Numbered from the stretch's first letter, positions 10,401-20,110 are shown. The stretch is DNA of 64,000 nucleotides from Archegozetes longisetosus (GCA_018873245.2 JAEMBT020000003.1:288001-352000); one strand, 5' to 3'. The notes: generated from the letters alone by a model not told the origin. Program-made: numbers and translations.

Positions 10401-13321
10401 AGTTAGCCTGTAAATATATAACGGACTCTCAAGTACGAAATACAAAGTATTACAATAAAAGACGAAGAGAAGTAACCTTCAAAATTGGACAATTGGTTCT
10501 AGTTTTTAACCCTCGTAGATATAAGGGTAAATCAGAAAAGCTTTTGCATCAATTCTATGGACCGTATAAAATCCTTGACCAAATAGGTCCGGTCACTTAT
10601 TCAGTCGAATCAATAAGAGACAAATATGAAACAATGAACGTACATGTTTCAAGAATGAAACCATTCTATGATAGAACAGAACTTTTTAACCCAACCGGGT
10701 TCACATCATCTGAAATGGGGTTGGATGATGATGAACTATACCCTGAAGGGATAGATATGGATGAAGATTTAAATCTAAATGAAACATCGGATACAATAAG
10801 AACAACGCCTGTGGAAAACAGCTTAATAGAGAGGGACAAAATCGAAAATAGTGAAACTAAAGAAGAAGATCAAATTCTAGACTTATCTGATAATTATTCA
10901 GAAGCAACAGAAATTGACGATCAATGGTTAGGCATAGATCGAGATCCTCTAATTATATTACCACGATTACAGTACATAAATAATGAAATAACTGACAGAC
11001 CTCTAAGAAGATCAGAGCGTATAAGACGACCAGTCGATAGATTTGGTTATGCAGCAACAAGTATACTGTTCTTAATGATGGTTTTACTGTGTTCCTGTTT
11101 TGTAGAGTCTGCCTTGACTAAAATATCGCCAGTTTTGTGGCGTAAATCTGACAAACCTGTCATTGCTGGAATAAACCGAGTAATTATGAAAATTCATTAT
11201 GACTCACCGTGTGTTGTATTTAGAAATCCCATATTTGAAATCAGTAATCAAACTGAATTATTAAATTGGTGTAATAATGCTTATATTGAAGATTTTATAA
11301 AACCCGTAAAAAGTTTCTGTAATAGTACACTCATCTCCAGTAAACAGGATTTAGTTGTTCATAGGGAGAAACGTTTTGTTTTCGCCGCATTTTTATTAGC
11401 AGTAGTAGTTGTCACTTCAATCACTACTATAGGCGTCTCTACTGCATCACTAGTTCAAAGTTCCCGAACGGCTGAAGAACTAGAAGAAATTAAAAAAAGG
11501 CAAGAAGAGATGTTGATTGAAGCAGAATATTTCAAGCGAAATCAGATGAAAATCCAAAAGATACTTCAAACATTACAAAATGAAATAAGTGAAATAGGAG
11601 TAGCAGTACAAGATCTTACAGCTTCTTTCAGGACTTTGCAAGAAAATCTGCCAAAGGCAATGCATATAGTTGCAAATTTGGCATCAAAGTTCATGTTAAC
11701 AAAGGATAGATTAAAAGATATTTCACGAAAATGGAAAAATGGAATAGTGGATGAAAAATTATTTGAAATATTTAATATAACCCTTCCTTGTGATTGTCCG
11801 TTAAACTTAGCCAGAGCCAAGTCATGCACAATAGATGAAAGCCGCTCTCTTGTTTCAATGGAGTTTGAAGCTTACACTAAAAGGAAAGGAACAAATACAA
11901 TGGAAGCTGATCCATTTGTCTTATACACTCAAAATAATGGTAAACTTTGTTCTGTCGAATATGTCGGACCAAAAATGGTAATTTATGACGCTGCTCGAGA
12001 CTGTGTAACCGCATTGCATCAGATTACACAATCTTCACGAAACTTGATACTAATGCCGAGCTCAGCGTCTTGTCAACGAAACCTTCCTGACACAATTTCC
12101 AAAAAGTTCTGGAAAGTAACTACTTGTGAAGATCCTAAGATTGTAGTAGATGAAGAAATAATGCAAGTGAAAGTATCCGATAAACTGAATTATATTTACT
12201 GCAGCACACTTAAAATAAAGATCTATAATCGAACTTTGGAATGTCCTGATTTTGCTTTTGCTGTACCCACTAGTGTTCCGTTTAGCATTAATTCAATAAC
12301 TTACGAGTCCTCTCTTGTAAATGTGCAAAATACTTTAAGTATGATGCCAGCTTGGGGTCAAAGAATCAATTTCCATCTTATGCCGTCTTTACACGAACTA
12401 AATCTAACGGAAATTGCAAAACAAAATAATGCAGAAATAAGTAAAATCCAGTTTTATAACCGTAAACATCCCATTGAGATAAACAATCAATCAAGTACTT
12501 TCGTCTTTTATATCATAATCATTATCGTCCTTTTAATAGGATTAACTGTTTATTATAAAAGAAAACGTTCTAATTCAGTTGATATAGCTAACGTGCAAGC
12601 CATTGAACTTAAACGACGTGCTCGTAACTCTAATATTGTAACTGAAACTCAATCATTAGTTTCTGATGAGGAATCCGACGAAGAAGCTGATAATAAATCA
12701 AATATATCACAGACAACAACCCCAACTCCTCTTCGGAAAACCAAGCGAGTTTTATTCTTAACAACGATTATAACCTTATCAATTACACCAGCTAATGCTT
12801 TTAATTATAACTATATGGTGATATTCATAAAATTTCAATCGCCATGCAATGAATTACTTCTGAATAACAAAAATATTCCGACACAAATTATATGGTGTCA
12901 AAATCAGTTTGAACTCTCTTTTATAAAGCCTGTTAGCACGTTTTGTAAAATAGACAACGATATTCTAGCTATACATAAACGACTATATTATGCAGAGTTC
13001 AACAGACAAAAACGATCGCATAGTCCAAACAACCCAAACAATGAACTAGACAATTACCTAGCAACTACAATAGTTTCGTCATTTGCTGTTCTAAAAGATA
13101 TTATAAACACTATTGGAAGGAAATGGTCTCAAAATAAATTAGATTCAAGACTATTTGAAAACTCGCACTTCCAAATAAAATTTCCTTCGAACTTGTCTCT
13201 AGAAATGTTCAAACCACATTTGTGTATTGCGGACTTTCAATCAAATACAATTATCTTAATGCTGCATAAAAACTCCGAACATATATGGTTAAAGAAATAT
13301 GTCATTCTTTTGGAGTTATAA
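7496..13321 (+). CDS. pol-env: Retroviral Pol fused in frame to two envelope-like modules
   Basis: One open frame of 1941 codons. Order by residue: a Cys-containing N-terminal part of unknown role (1-150); reverse transcriptase (about 200-380) with the active site VYLDD near nt 8533; RNase H (about 470-610); integrase with an HHCC zinc finger (nt about 9640-9770) and a DD35E core (WGIDILGPF, VTDQGK, GLVERLNK). Then comes the first envelope-like module: a hydrophobic leader (nt about 11056-11120), a furin-type site REKR near 11365, a hydrophobic fusion-peptide-like run, a long coiled coil (11455-11660), Cys-rich ectodomain and a transmembrane helix (about 12500-12555). A second leader (about 12750-12805) opens the diverged module, with SPC, WC, FIKPV..FC, RQKR and RKW...LF motifs shared with the first. 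Envelope in the same frame as Pol implies proteolytic separation or splicing. This is normally a separate ORF in errantiviruses. Confidence 0.9.
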   Translation: MKFAADRFELLIALAKLKTNDILNIFYYFDQLCIRCNICHLKLNGDIGKSCDLSKYSRLENTNKPYAQYDPFRVWREMNTLMHQFIVSSNIPLNIVESYRHNGPIRDCPLYTLKWETKGRWSPSDGRWVDNKTGRPIQIPVASGFMDTGPEIDDVMQDQLSDLMNEFADMLAFDPTNIGTCKIIKHKIDTEDHPPIHLNPYIYAAFLREEINRQVQELLDMGIIVRSKSPWSSPVVLVDKKDGTKRMCVDNRKLNSITKSDVYPLPSISVALSSLQGAKYFSSFDLNCGYHQIEIDKRDCEKTAFITQDGLFEYTKMNFGLKTALACFARAMDITLSNLKYSSVLVYLDDILVFSKDFSSHLKHIREVLQRLKSAGFTIKPNKCSLAMQSVKFLGHVVDSTGIRTDPDKIKGITNFPIPKTLTQVRGFIGRASYYRKFIPYFSEVAEPLTRLTKKHMRFQWGPEQMQAFTQLKTLLSSEPVLTHFDSKKPLEVRCDASFIGIGAELVQLEELGWKLVANANRLLSEAERNYCTSERECLAIVYATDKFAPYIHGLKFTVVTDHLSLKWLTEKSTLSPRLIRWALHLQKYDFDVVYRSGRLMKDADALSRCPVDPPENIIENTERYAMASISQSEDEQDVPSDVSRFNMINMSKLQREDKFFGSIIKSLEADESSCYEAEYVLKDNILFFADPISRLRSKLLICIPESLLHELLYSFHDDYMSAHLGINKTKAKIKERFFWPNMDQDIEYYVKSCVDCQTKKTPNLQKAGLLVPVKVGGPFEKWGIDILGPFPVSGNGNNNIIVATEYMTKFAETKAVPKADKWEVAKFIDEQIIFKHGAPYSIVTDQGKVFSSNLCKQIYENHEIAHIRTSSDYTQANGLVERLNKTLAEMISHYVADKQSDWDKFLLHVTFAYNTSVQQSTHYSPFVLTYAREPIFPAEITMGRPSLGVSDVDQYVALRDKYIKNARELACKYITDSQVRNTKYYNKRRREVTFKIGQLVLVFNPRRYKGKSEKLLHQFYGPYKILDQIGPVTYSVESIRDKYETMNVHVSRMKPFYDRTELFNPTGFTSSEMGLDDDELYPEGIDMDEDLNLNETSDTIRTTPVENSLIERDKIENSETKEEDQILDLSDNYSEATEIDDQWLGIDRDPLIILPRLQYINNEITDRPLRRSERIRRPVDRFGYAATSILFLMMVLLCSCFVESALTKISPVLWRKSDKPVIAGINRVIMKIHYDSPCVVFRNPIFEISNQTELLNWCNNAYIEDFIKPVKSFCNSTLISSKQDLVVHREKRFVFAAFLLAVVVVTSITTIGVSTASLVQSSRTAEELEEIKKRQEEMLIEAEYFKRNQMKIQKILQTLQNEISEIGVAVQDLTASFRTLQENLPKAMHIVANLASKFMLTKDRLKDISRKWKNGIVDEKLFEIFNITLPCDCPLNLARAKSCTIDESRSLVSMEFEAYTKRKGTNTMEADPFVLYTQNNGKLCSVEYVGPKMVIYDAARDCVTALHQITQSSRNLILMPSSASCQRNLPDTISKKFWKVTTCEDPKIVVDEEIMQVKVSDKLNYIYCSTLKIKIYNRTLECPDFAFAVPTSVPFSINSITYESSLVNVQNTLSMMPAWGQRINFHLMPSLHELNLTEIAKQNNAEISKIQFYNRKHPIEINNQSSTFVFYIIIIIVLLIGLTVYYKRKRSNSVDIANVQAIELKRRARNSNIVTETQSLVSDEESDEEADNKSNISQTTTPTPLRKTKRVLFLTTIITLSITPANAFNYNYMVIFIKFQSPCNELLLNNKNIPTQIIWCQNQFELSFIKPVSTFCKIDNDILAIHKRLYYAEFNRQKRSHSPNNPNNELDNYLATTIVSSFAVLKDIINTIGRKWSQNKLDSRLFENSHFQIKFPSNLSLEMFKPHLCIADFQSNTIILMLHKNSEHIWLKKYVILLEL

Positions 13322-13476
13322 CTACTATTATTATTGTACTCCTATTATGTAACGGAGTACTGAAACTTATGAAGTTGCGCAGGAAAATGCACCAGAGTTA
13401 TAAGGTGTTTTATGATAGAAAAATCAGTGATTCATCGGCGGAGATGGGCTTTCCGTTACCTCCATTTCCCCTATAG
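13285..13476 (+). pseudogene. Membrane anchor and tail of the second envelope-like module, other frame
   Basis: This overlaps the end of the long frame by 37 bases in another frame. It encodes a hydrophobic helix (GVITTIIIVLLLCNGVL) and a basic cytoplasmic tail. The second envelope module otherwise ends without an anchor, so this is probably its displaced C-terminus, separated by a one-base frame change near 13285-13321. It could be a real break, a programmed shift or a sequence error. Confidence 0.6.
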
Positions 13477-13479
13477 CTT

Positions 13480-14679
13480 TAACTCGAATCAAACGAGTTG
13501 TAACAACTACATCATTTACTAGAAGTTATGGTAAATGAACGATTTAGTTCAAAGAAAAAAAGGAAACAAAAATTTAAATAAAATAATAATCGTACATATA
13601 ATCATTTTGGGAATAAATATATTCCATTTTATAATTCAACTTATTTTAGTAATCAAGTATGTAGTTTCTTCATTACATAAAAATACTCTATAAAAATTAT
13701 AATCTAATAGATAAATATATAAAAATTAAGGAAAACTACTATAATTTTTCTTATTGTATGCAATTATAGAGGGAATTAACTGTACATCTGAATAGATGTA
13801 TGCGTATAGCTAACAAAGTTTAAGTATAACGTAATACTAAAACATTAAAAAAACCTTTTGGTAACCAAACCTCAAACTCCTTGTTGTATCACAACTTTTA
13901 AAATAACCGGTTTGAGGCACCGCTACTACTATAAATAACGTTCGATAAACGAAGATAAACTTAAAATAAAATATAAATATCTTTTAAACCGTATGATTTG
14001 AGAATCTCAAATTTCTCTAGTAAATAGAACATAAAACTCTAATGATATCCACAAAATTTGATAGTGATCCGTTAAGCTCTAAATATTTAAATTAATTTTT
14101 TTTATAAACAGTACTAAGGACTTACAGTGACGCCATCTAACATTCAAAATATAACTAACAACCAAAACAAACAAAAAAAATAAATATACTTAAATTAAAA
14201 TATATATATCTTTTAGAACCTCAAATTTCTCTAATAAATAGGACATAAAACCCTGGTTATATCCACAAGGTTTGATAGTGACCCGTTGTAATCCGAATAC
14301 TTAAATTAATTTATTTTTTATATATACATATAAAATATTAAAAGTTTCGCCGTAACGACATCCATCATCCACATTATGAACTATTTCGCTGCAACTTCGT
14401 GCTATGCTATAACAGACACACATTACTAAGTCTATAGTACTTACCACTACTTTTCATTAGAGAAAACTTAACATCAAATGTTTTCTTAACCGTATAAAAC
14501 CTGTTCACCGCGTCTCATCTAATAATTTCTGGTTTTTAATAATCAGATTCGCCGAAACGCCATCTATTTTCCACATTATAATCAAAACACAGTTATTTCG
14601 TGCTAGCAACGAATTATGTAAAACTAAACTATAAATCTACTATTTGTCTAACATTATTATTAAAACTTTTATAGTCAAT
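13480..14679 (+). repeat. Non-coding retroviral stretch with ~210-base diverged repeats
   Basis: Two units (about 13960-14104 and 14185-14320) share the words CTCAAATTTCTCTA, ATATCCACAA, TTTGATAGTGA and CCGTT, and the motif CGCCATCTA / CATCCATCATCCACATTATGA recurs near 14130, 14357 and 14557. These suggest about three diverged units of 200-225 bases between envelope and the 3' ORF. No coding frame is supported. Confidence 0.6.
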
Positions 14680-15096
14680 ATGTCAGATAGAATTCGAAGA
14701 CATAGGCATAGTGATGTTTCAAAACCATTTACACCGTATAGACACCGAACAGTTCCTACCGAAATAGATGAACTTCGAGGAATCGCCGACAACATTAGAA
14801 CTCAACTTTTATTCATAAACGAACTATTAAATATGCAGAATCCAGATGAAGAACCAACAAGACAACTGGGTAGATCAATCACGGACATTGTCATCCATCT
14901 TACTACTAGCAACACGATGATCAGGGATATTCGTTCCGCCATCCTAAACATCATTTTCAATAGACAACGAGCTTCTACCTCATCAACGACAGTCCAAAAT
15001 GGTGTTCAAACTTCCATTTACCCTTCAAATAGCACGAATGGGTGCTATAATACCTCAACCCTTACCTCACAGCCTTATTATGGATATCATCGCTAA
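14680..15096 (+). CDS. Extra 3' ORF of the retrovirus, unknown product
   Basis: This encodes 138 residues from the ATG at 14680, the first Met followed by coding-like sequence; the frame is open further upstream. The N-terminus is basic (MSDRIRRHRHSD, YRHR). The middle is predicted helical (DELRGIADNIRTQLLFINELL) and the tail is Ser/Thr/Asn-rich. It has no signal peptide, membrane helix or motif I recognise. It lies between the envelope region and the 3' LTR, the position of accessory genes in complex retroviruses. An accessory or regulatory role is inference from position only. The basic start could suit nucleic-acid binding. It may need a spliced transcript. Confidence 0.55.
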   Translation: MSDRIRRHRHSDVSKPFTPYRHRTVPTEIDELRGIADNIRTQLLFINELLNMQNPDEEPTRQLGRSITDIVIHLTTSNTMIRDIRSAILNIIFNRQRASTSSTTVQNGVQTSIYPSNSTNGCYNTSTLTSQPYYGYHR

Positions 15097-15485
15097 TACC
15101 TCAAGTTTGACGCTTACACTGTTCATATTATACTATTTTTTTTACTTTATTTAATTGGGCAAGGTATAAACAAAGAATAAATAATCCAGTATAAATATTG
15201 AAAAAAAAAATAAAATACATATAAAAATTTATATAACTACTAATTTTATTTTTTACTAACTACCTCTTTATATGTCAAACTTAGTCTTAAATATCTAAAA
15301 AAAAAATATTTTATATAATTTTTTTTATTATTGCGAGATAACTTTTTTGTTTTCACAAATAATGTCTAAATATTGTAAACTAAATGCTATTATAATTTAG
15401 AAATGTTCTTTTGCTTTTGTTATTAAATCTACTTTCACTTTATTTTATGTAAACCAATTACGCGTTACACAGAGTCGTGTAATAT

Positions 15486-15495
15486 AAGGTGGGGG
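15486..15495 (+). promoter_or_regulatory. Polypurine tract
   Basis: AAGGTGGGGG lies three bases before the 3' LTR, the expected position for plus-strand priming. It contains one T. Confidence 0.55.
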
Positions 15496-15498
15496 TAT

Positions 15499-15986
15499 TG
15501 TAATAACGTCTTAGTTTCCTAATTAGACCTATGTCATAATATTTTTGTAATAACCTATATTTCTAAACTCTAATTCTCATAACTCACCTTATATGTCAAC
15601 ATTTATTACTGACTTAAAGATTACTTTTTTTTGTACAAAAGAAATCTTCACATGCTTGTCTCAACTGTAAAAGTTATGAAGACAGATGATAGTAAGCATA
15701 TTTCATCTCTTAAAACCTACCTAAGTATGTCCTAAATATACAATTTTCCAATCATAGCTAAATGTACTATTAACCTTGTAAGATTTAACCTATCGTTGTA
15801 AAATATTTTTCAACTTAACCCGCCTATTGTTCCTATAAAATGTCGTGTTTTTCCTAAATTTTTCGCTCTTTCTTCCAGTGTTAAAAATCCTGTGAAATCT
15901 TATGTAATTTGTGGTTATGTTAAATAAAGTGCTATATTTTAAAAATTGATTTCGTACAAGCTCCTATTAAAGATCCAGACTTTACA
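15499..15986 (+). repeat. 3' LTR
   Basis: It is 488 bases and nearly identical to the 5' LTR. It carries TATAAAA at 15834-15840 and AATAAA at 15923-15928, which would end the viral transcript. Confidence 0.93.
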
Positions 15987-15990
15987 ATAT
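15987..15990. repeat. Target-site duplication ATAT (right)
   Basis: This is the right-hand partner of 3591-3594. Confidence 0.75.
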
Positions 15991-16337
15991 ATCTTTGGGC
16001 TTCTATCAGTTGAAGCAAGTATGCTCCTACTTTGTTGAACACACAAATTTCTCGGGAAGATTCGAAATTTAAGTAGTTCGACATACAGAGCCACTTGTCT
16101 CAGCTCTCTGGGGATCAGCTGAAGAGCCCATGTTCCTCCGAGCGTGGATTTGGTCGGCACCGCTCTACTACAAAATATCATATCTGCGTTATAGTAGATA
16201 CGACCAACGCGGTGCCGAGTCAGTCTTATACTACTACTGTCAGTGCAAGTGTGGCCTGGGAACGGTCGGATGTTGTGCCTCCGTTGTGATCATTCTTTAT
16301 TCCTCGGATATGTGCGGCATATATCCGAGATTATAAG
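15991..16337 (+). pseudogene. C-terminal DDE transposase relic with Cys motif
   Basis: With frameshifts, the plus strand reads GFYQLKQVCSYFVEHTNFSG, a frame with RHRSTTKYHICV, and YYYCQCKCGLGTVGCCASVV. The order YQLKQ..SY..EH...G then YC.C..G..TVGCCAH is one I recall from the C-terminal end of an arthropod DDE transposase family that ends in a SWIM-like cysteine motif. A second copy of the Cys motif is at 45004-45215. Stops and frame changes make it a relic. The family assignment is from memory, not a search. Confidence 0.5.
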
Positions 16338-16673
16338 TCCTGCAGAATCCTTAGATGGGAGTTTTGTGACATTGCAGCCCACTTACTGCGAGCAAGATCG
16401 ATGAGGTTTGGCATTTTTTATGTTACACTAAAATAATTCGAGTATACCTCAATTATTTTATAATATATCTTAGTTTTCAAATACTTTAAATTTTTACACA
16501 TTGCTAAGCATTCATACGTATTTGTTTACAAAATATCCGCAATTATTTTATGTATTCAAATGAGATTCTTAGGTAATCTCACTAGTAATATATCATTGGT
16601 TTTTAGTCTGTAACTTCCTACGCGGTTCACCTATCTCAAAATTCTTTCGGCTAATTGAATATCTTGTCCTAGG

Positions 16674-17828
16674 CTACAACTTAAGTAGCTCGCTGTTACA
16701 GAAAGTCGATAGGTCAGAGTCTATGGGTTTGCACTTGGGTCTATGGGTCAGAGTCAAAATGCACTTTTCTGTAATTGTAGGTGTTAGTAGTACGTTCTCA
16801 ACCCAATATTTAACATGTCTTTTAGATAATTTTTCTGATTTACTAGTCGTAATGACATTATTACGGCGAGTTTTCAAATGAGCATCAACTAACTTTTTAA
16901 TTAGTGGTCCAAATTTTCCGTCTGGCTCTTGAAGGCAGATATATAGTTATCTGAATAACGCTCCACTTAAAGAAACAGTGGGTTGTATAGTATGAGTGCG
17001 TCGTGACACTAACGGAAGATACAGTAGCAACAACATTGTTTTGTCCAATATTTGCTAAAATACGAGATGAATATTCCAAGTAATTAAGCCACTTTGATCT
17101 GTATTTAATATGTGATTAGGCCTGTACTCTACAAATTTACTAATAGCATCTTCGACAAAAATTACGGCTGTTTACTTCAATCGATTCATTATTATCCATT
17201 TGTGGAACAGAAAATACTTTGTTATTTCTCTTGAAATAATTCGATTTTCACATTTAAAACATAATAGTCAAAGTGAGCTTGCAAAGTCAGATAATCCAGC
17301 CTTTTTAAAAAAGAGCCCAATGCTTGAGATCTTTACCATGAACTATCAATCTTTTGTTCATTAATTCATTAAATTTTTCATGTACATAATTATTAATTGC
17401 AGTTAGTTTTTCACATTTAGTTCCTTGCTTCTGTATATATTCTCGAAATCGCTGTATATATTGCTGATGTTTGACATGACGAAAATTATGCTGCGTCGAT
17501 TTCCAGCCGTTTTTTATCATAAAATGCAATCGCTTTCTTCATATAATCCCAGTTGAATTTTTCATTATCTGATTCTAGAAATTTCCAATTTTGAGAGCTT
17601 TGCGAGCTCACTGATTCATGCAAATAATAATTTTCTATATTTATCTATTTCATAAGATTCTGCAAATTCTAATAATGTATCTTTGTCAACATTTCCAAGA
17701 AGCTTTATTATGAATTGAAGTGTAAGAAAAAATTGGTAAGCCGTATCTTTTTCTTGATCAGTACAGTTTGTATATTCTTGTTTAGCACAATTTAATAAGA
17801 ATGTAACGACGTTTGTGACGTTAATCAT
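16674..17828 (-). pseudogene. CENP-B-type HTH / DDE transposase relic
   Basis: Read leftwards from 17828: an N-terminal stretch (17616-17828) of unknown fold; then NWKFLESDNEKFNWDYMKK and, after a one-base change in an A run near 17510, FREYIQKQGTKCEKLTAINN and RLIVHGKDLKHWAL. These match the pattern ahead of CENP-B-type DNA-binding domains (KF...R....VHD.DL..WAL). Further left come VTTHSY, LQEPDGKFGP, LKTRRNNVITTSKSEKLSKR and KYWVENVLL (16674-17079), which look like the start of the DDE catalytic domain. At least three frame changes and missing segments show that it is dead. Confidence 0.6.
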
Positions 17829-18438
17829 TATTTATTTTTGCCTGGAGTTCAAATTATATACTTCTTAGTGATAGGAAGATCTAATAATACTATAAATATT
17901 TTTTTGAAGGATTTAAAAATTTATATAGCTTAAGTAATTAATAATTGAATTATGCTTTGTGATTTATGAATCTTTAATTAACTTAGATTAATTGTAGAAT
18001 TTATATAATTTAACATTTCAGAGAGGTTATGTTGATATGATGTAACCTTAATTTGCTGTATCTATTATAAATATAACTATTTAAAGATAATTAATGTAGT
18101 CACATCCAAAAAGAAAACAAAATAAATTATATTACAGTATGATATCTTCGATTAATCCTATATTAAATACATAACACAAACTGTGATAATATAAAAAATA
18201 ATCATTCGAAATCTGTTAACACTCTCAGAGGTTTACGTTTTAAATAAAATTATATCAATTGTTTATATTTAATGTATTTTAACTATACGAATTGCGTGAT
18301 GTGGCGATGTGATAATTGAAACAAAGGTATCGTTAATTACATCAAGTGTAAATTTTTAAATTAATTCATAAATTTAATTCTTTAAATTAATTCATAAATT
18401 TAATTCTTTAAATTAACTCTATAACAGAACATCTATTA
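17829..18438. other. AT-rich spacer
   Basis: No gene is visible. Around 18355-18410 a 27-base TTAAATTAATTCATAAATT unit is repeated twice. Confidence 0.4.
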
Positions 18439-19453
18439 TAGTGCTCCGCACAAATTGGTTTCGAATAGTCGGAGTATATTTGAATTCGACTCGTAAAAAT
18501 CGAGTCGAGTCTCTTTTCGAGTCAAGTCTGTTCAAACTGTGAATCGATTTGATTTGGACTCACATTGAGCCTACCCGAAGACTCGAATCAACTAATATTA
18601 ATGGATTACGGGTGAATCCGAGCTAATGGGTCTAAAGGGATTCCTGATGCCCCACCCCCAATGTGATATATCATTGGATTCAGTTCGTCAAGCTGAACAT
18701 TTTGATACCTCGTTTGACTACTTCCAACCTCAACCTGACTACTTCTTGACAAATCCCGACGGGAGTGGCTGACCCGGCCAAGTGATCAGGATATCGAACT
18801 GACCATTTTGATACCTCACTTGATCAATTATCGTAAGTGGTTCTCGAGATATCCACCATAGTTTGGTTTAGTACCTCGTAATGGGTAAACCTGGATTCTC
18901 GGGGGGGGGGGTTAGGTCTCGGTGGCTAGAAGTGGTCAGGTTCTGGTTTGAAGTAGTCAAGTGTGGTATCAAAATATTCAGCTCGGCGAACTCAATCTAA
19001 TGATGTATTACACTTGGAGGTGAGGGGTTGGGAACCCCTTTAGACCCATTAGCCCGGATTTACCCCTTTCTATATAGTTTCTGAACATGTTGCATAATTG
19101 TAGAATGCTTTGAAAAGTTCCAAAATATTCCATAAGTTTCTAGAATGCTCTAATAAGTTCTAGAGCATTTCATGAGTTTCTAGAATGTTCTAGCAAACTC
19201 TAGAATATTCCATAGCTTTATAGAATACTCTACAGATTTCTAGAATGCTTTAGAAAGTTCCAGAATGTTGAAATTATGGAACATTATTACAGCTCAAAAG
19301 AATTCAAATCCCTCAAACCTAATTGAGTCATACCCGGACTCGAGTTGGACTCGACTCGACTGCGTTCGAGTCAAATCTTCTAGAGATTTGAACTCGAAAG
19401 TTTGAATAGATTTGACAAATCGTTCAAATCGACTCGACTCGTGCGGAGCACTA
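18439..19453. mobile_element. hAT-like non-autonomous element with HSE-like array, copy A
   Basis: Ends are TAGTGCTCCGCAC...GTGCGGAGCACTA. An 8-base direct repeat CTATTATA (18433-18440 and 19454-19461) overlaps the left end. The subterminal DNA is rich in GAGTC/GACTC words. From 19080 to 19270 there is a run of TTCTAGAATGTTCTAG-type sequence with TTC/GAA every five bases. Compared with copies B and C, about 90 internal bases are replaced by another TIR element (18610-19065). It has no coding capacity. Confidence 0.75.
18610..19065. mobile_element. Nested TIR element (GGGTRAATCCG ends)
   Basis: The left end GGGTGAATCCGAGCTAATGG pairs with the right end (reverse complement GGGTAAATCCGGGCTAATGG). 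The inverted similarity continues inward for most of the element (ATCATTGGATTCAGTTCG, TTTGATACC). It contains a run of G at 18901-18911. No coding frame is visible. A second copy starts at 63780. The insertion coincides with loss of about 90 bases of host element A, and no target duplication is visible. Confidence 0.7.
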
Positions 19454-19461
19454 CTATTATA

Positions 19462-20110
19462 TATATTAGGTTTTTATTGAATTAATTTTATGCATTAGTT
19501 ATTTGTTAAATATTAAATTATTTTTTTGGAATATTTTATGCGATAAACTATACTTTTGTTTTAGGTATTGCTATGTAATCATTTAATTTTTTAAATTAAA
19601 CATATGAAATTTGTATCCATTAAACAAACTCAAGACAATTACGAAAATTTTATATTAAAAGTCGAAGGACTTCGCTACAGATTAATTGCCATTCCGAATT
19701 AGTATTATAATTTTGTTCCGCTAAACATTGTACCTATCGTAATGTTAGTACTACACGGATCTAAAAGTTTAACCGCTTCTGGTCTCTCCAGCTGTGACTT
19801 GCATCACAGTCCAACTATGGAGAGTCTGACTATGTGCAAGTTCAACGGTGTTTGTTATTAGTGCATGTAATTTTTCTCACTCACTCACTCACTAATTTTC
19901 ATATATAAAAATATAGATCTAGATATTACTTACTTTACAATTTTTTGATAATATGCAAAACGCAAATGTAATAACAATAACAACAATATAAACAACTAAT
20001 CTGCTATAATTTCCGCGAATTATCTAAGGTAATAGGGTCTAAACCTCAAAAGGGACACTGGAGATGCACATATTTTAATAACTTTTGAAAACCTTCAAAA
20101 TGATATATCA
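19462..20110. other. AT-rich spacer
   Basis: No gene is visible. It contains a short (CTCA)n run near 19880 and a weak stem at 19784-19830 (CTCTCCA...TGGAGAG). Confidence 0.4.

Larger units (their letters stand above)
3595..15986 (+). mobile_element. Endogenous retrovirus (Ty3/gypsy type with envelope), 12.4 kb
   Basis: The element has two 488-base LTRs, a primer-binding site, gag with a CCHC knuckle, an aspartic protease, RT, RNase H, a DD35E integrase, two envelope-like modules, a repeat-containing non-coding stretch, an extra ORF and a polypurine tract. LTR ends are TGTAA...TTACA. At 12.4 kb it is roughly twice the usual Ty3/gypsy length. The domain order and envelope resemble errantiviruses. 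LTR identity points to a recent insertion, yet gag has in-frame stops (4547, 5096) and frame changes occur near 6783-6796, 7450-7499 and 13285-13321. Either this copy is newly dead or some breaks are assembly errors. It inserted into an older transposase relic. Confidence 0.93.
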
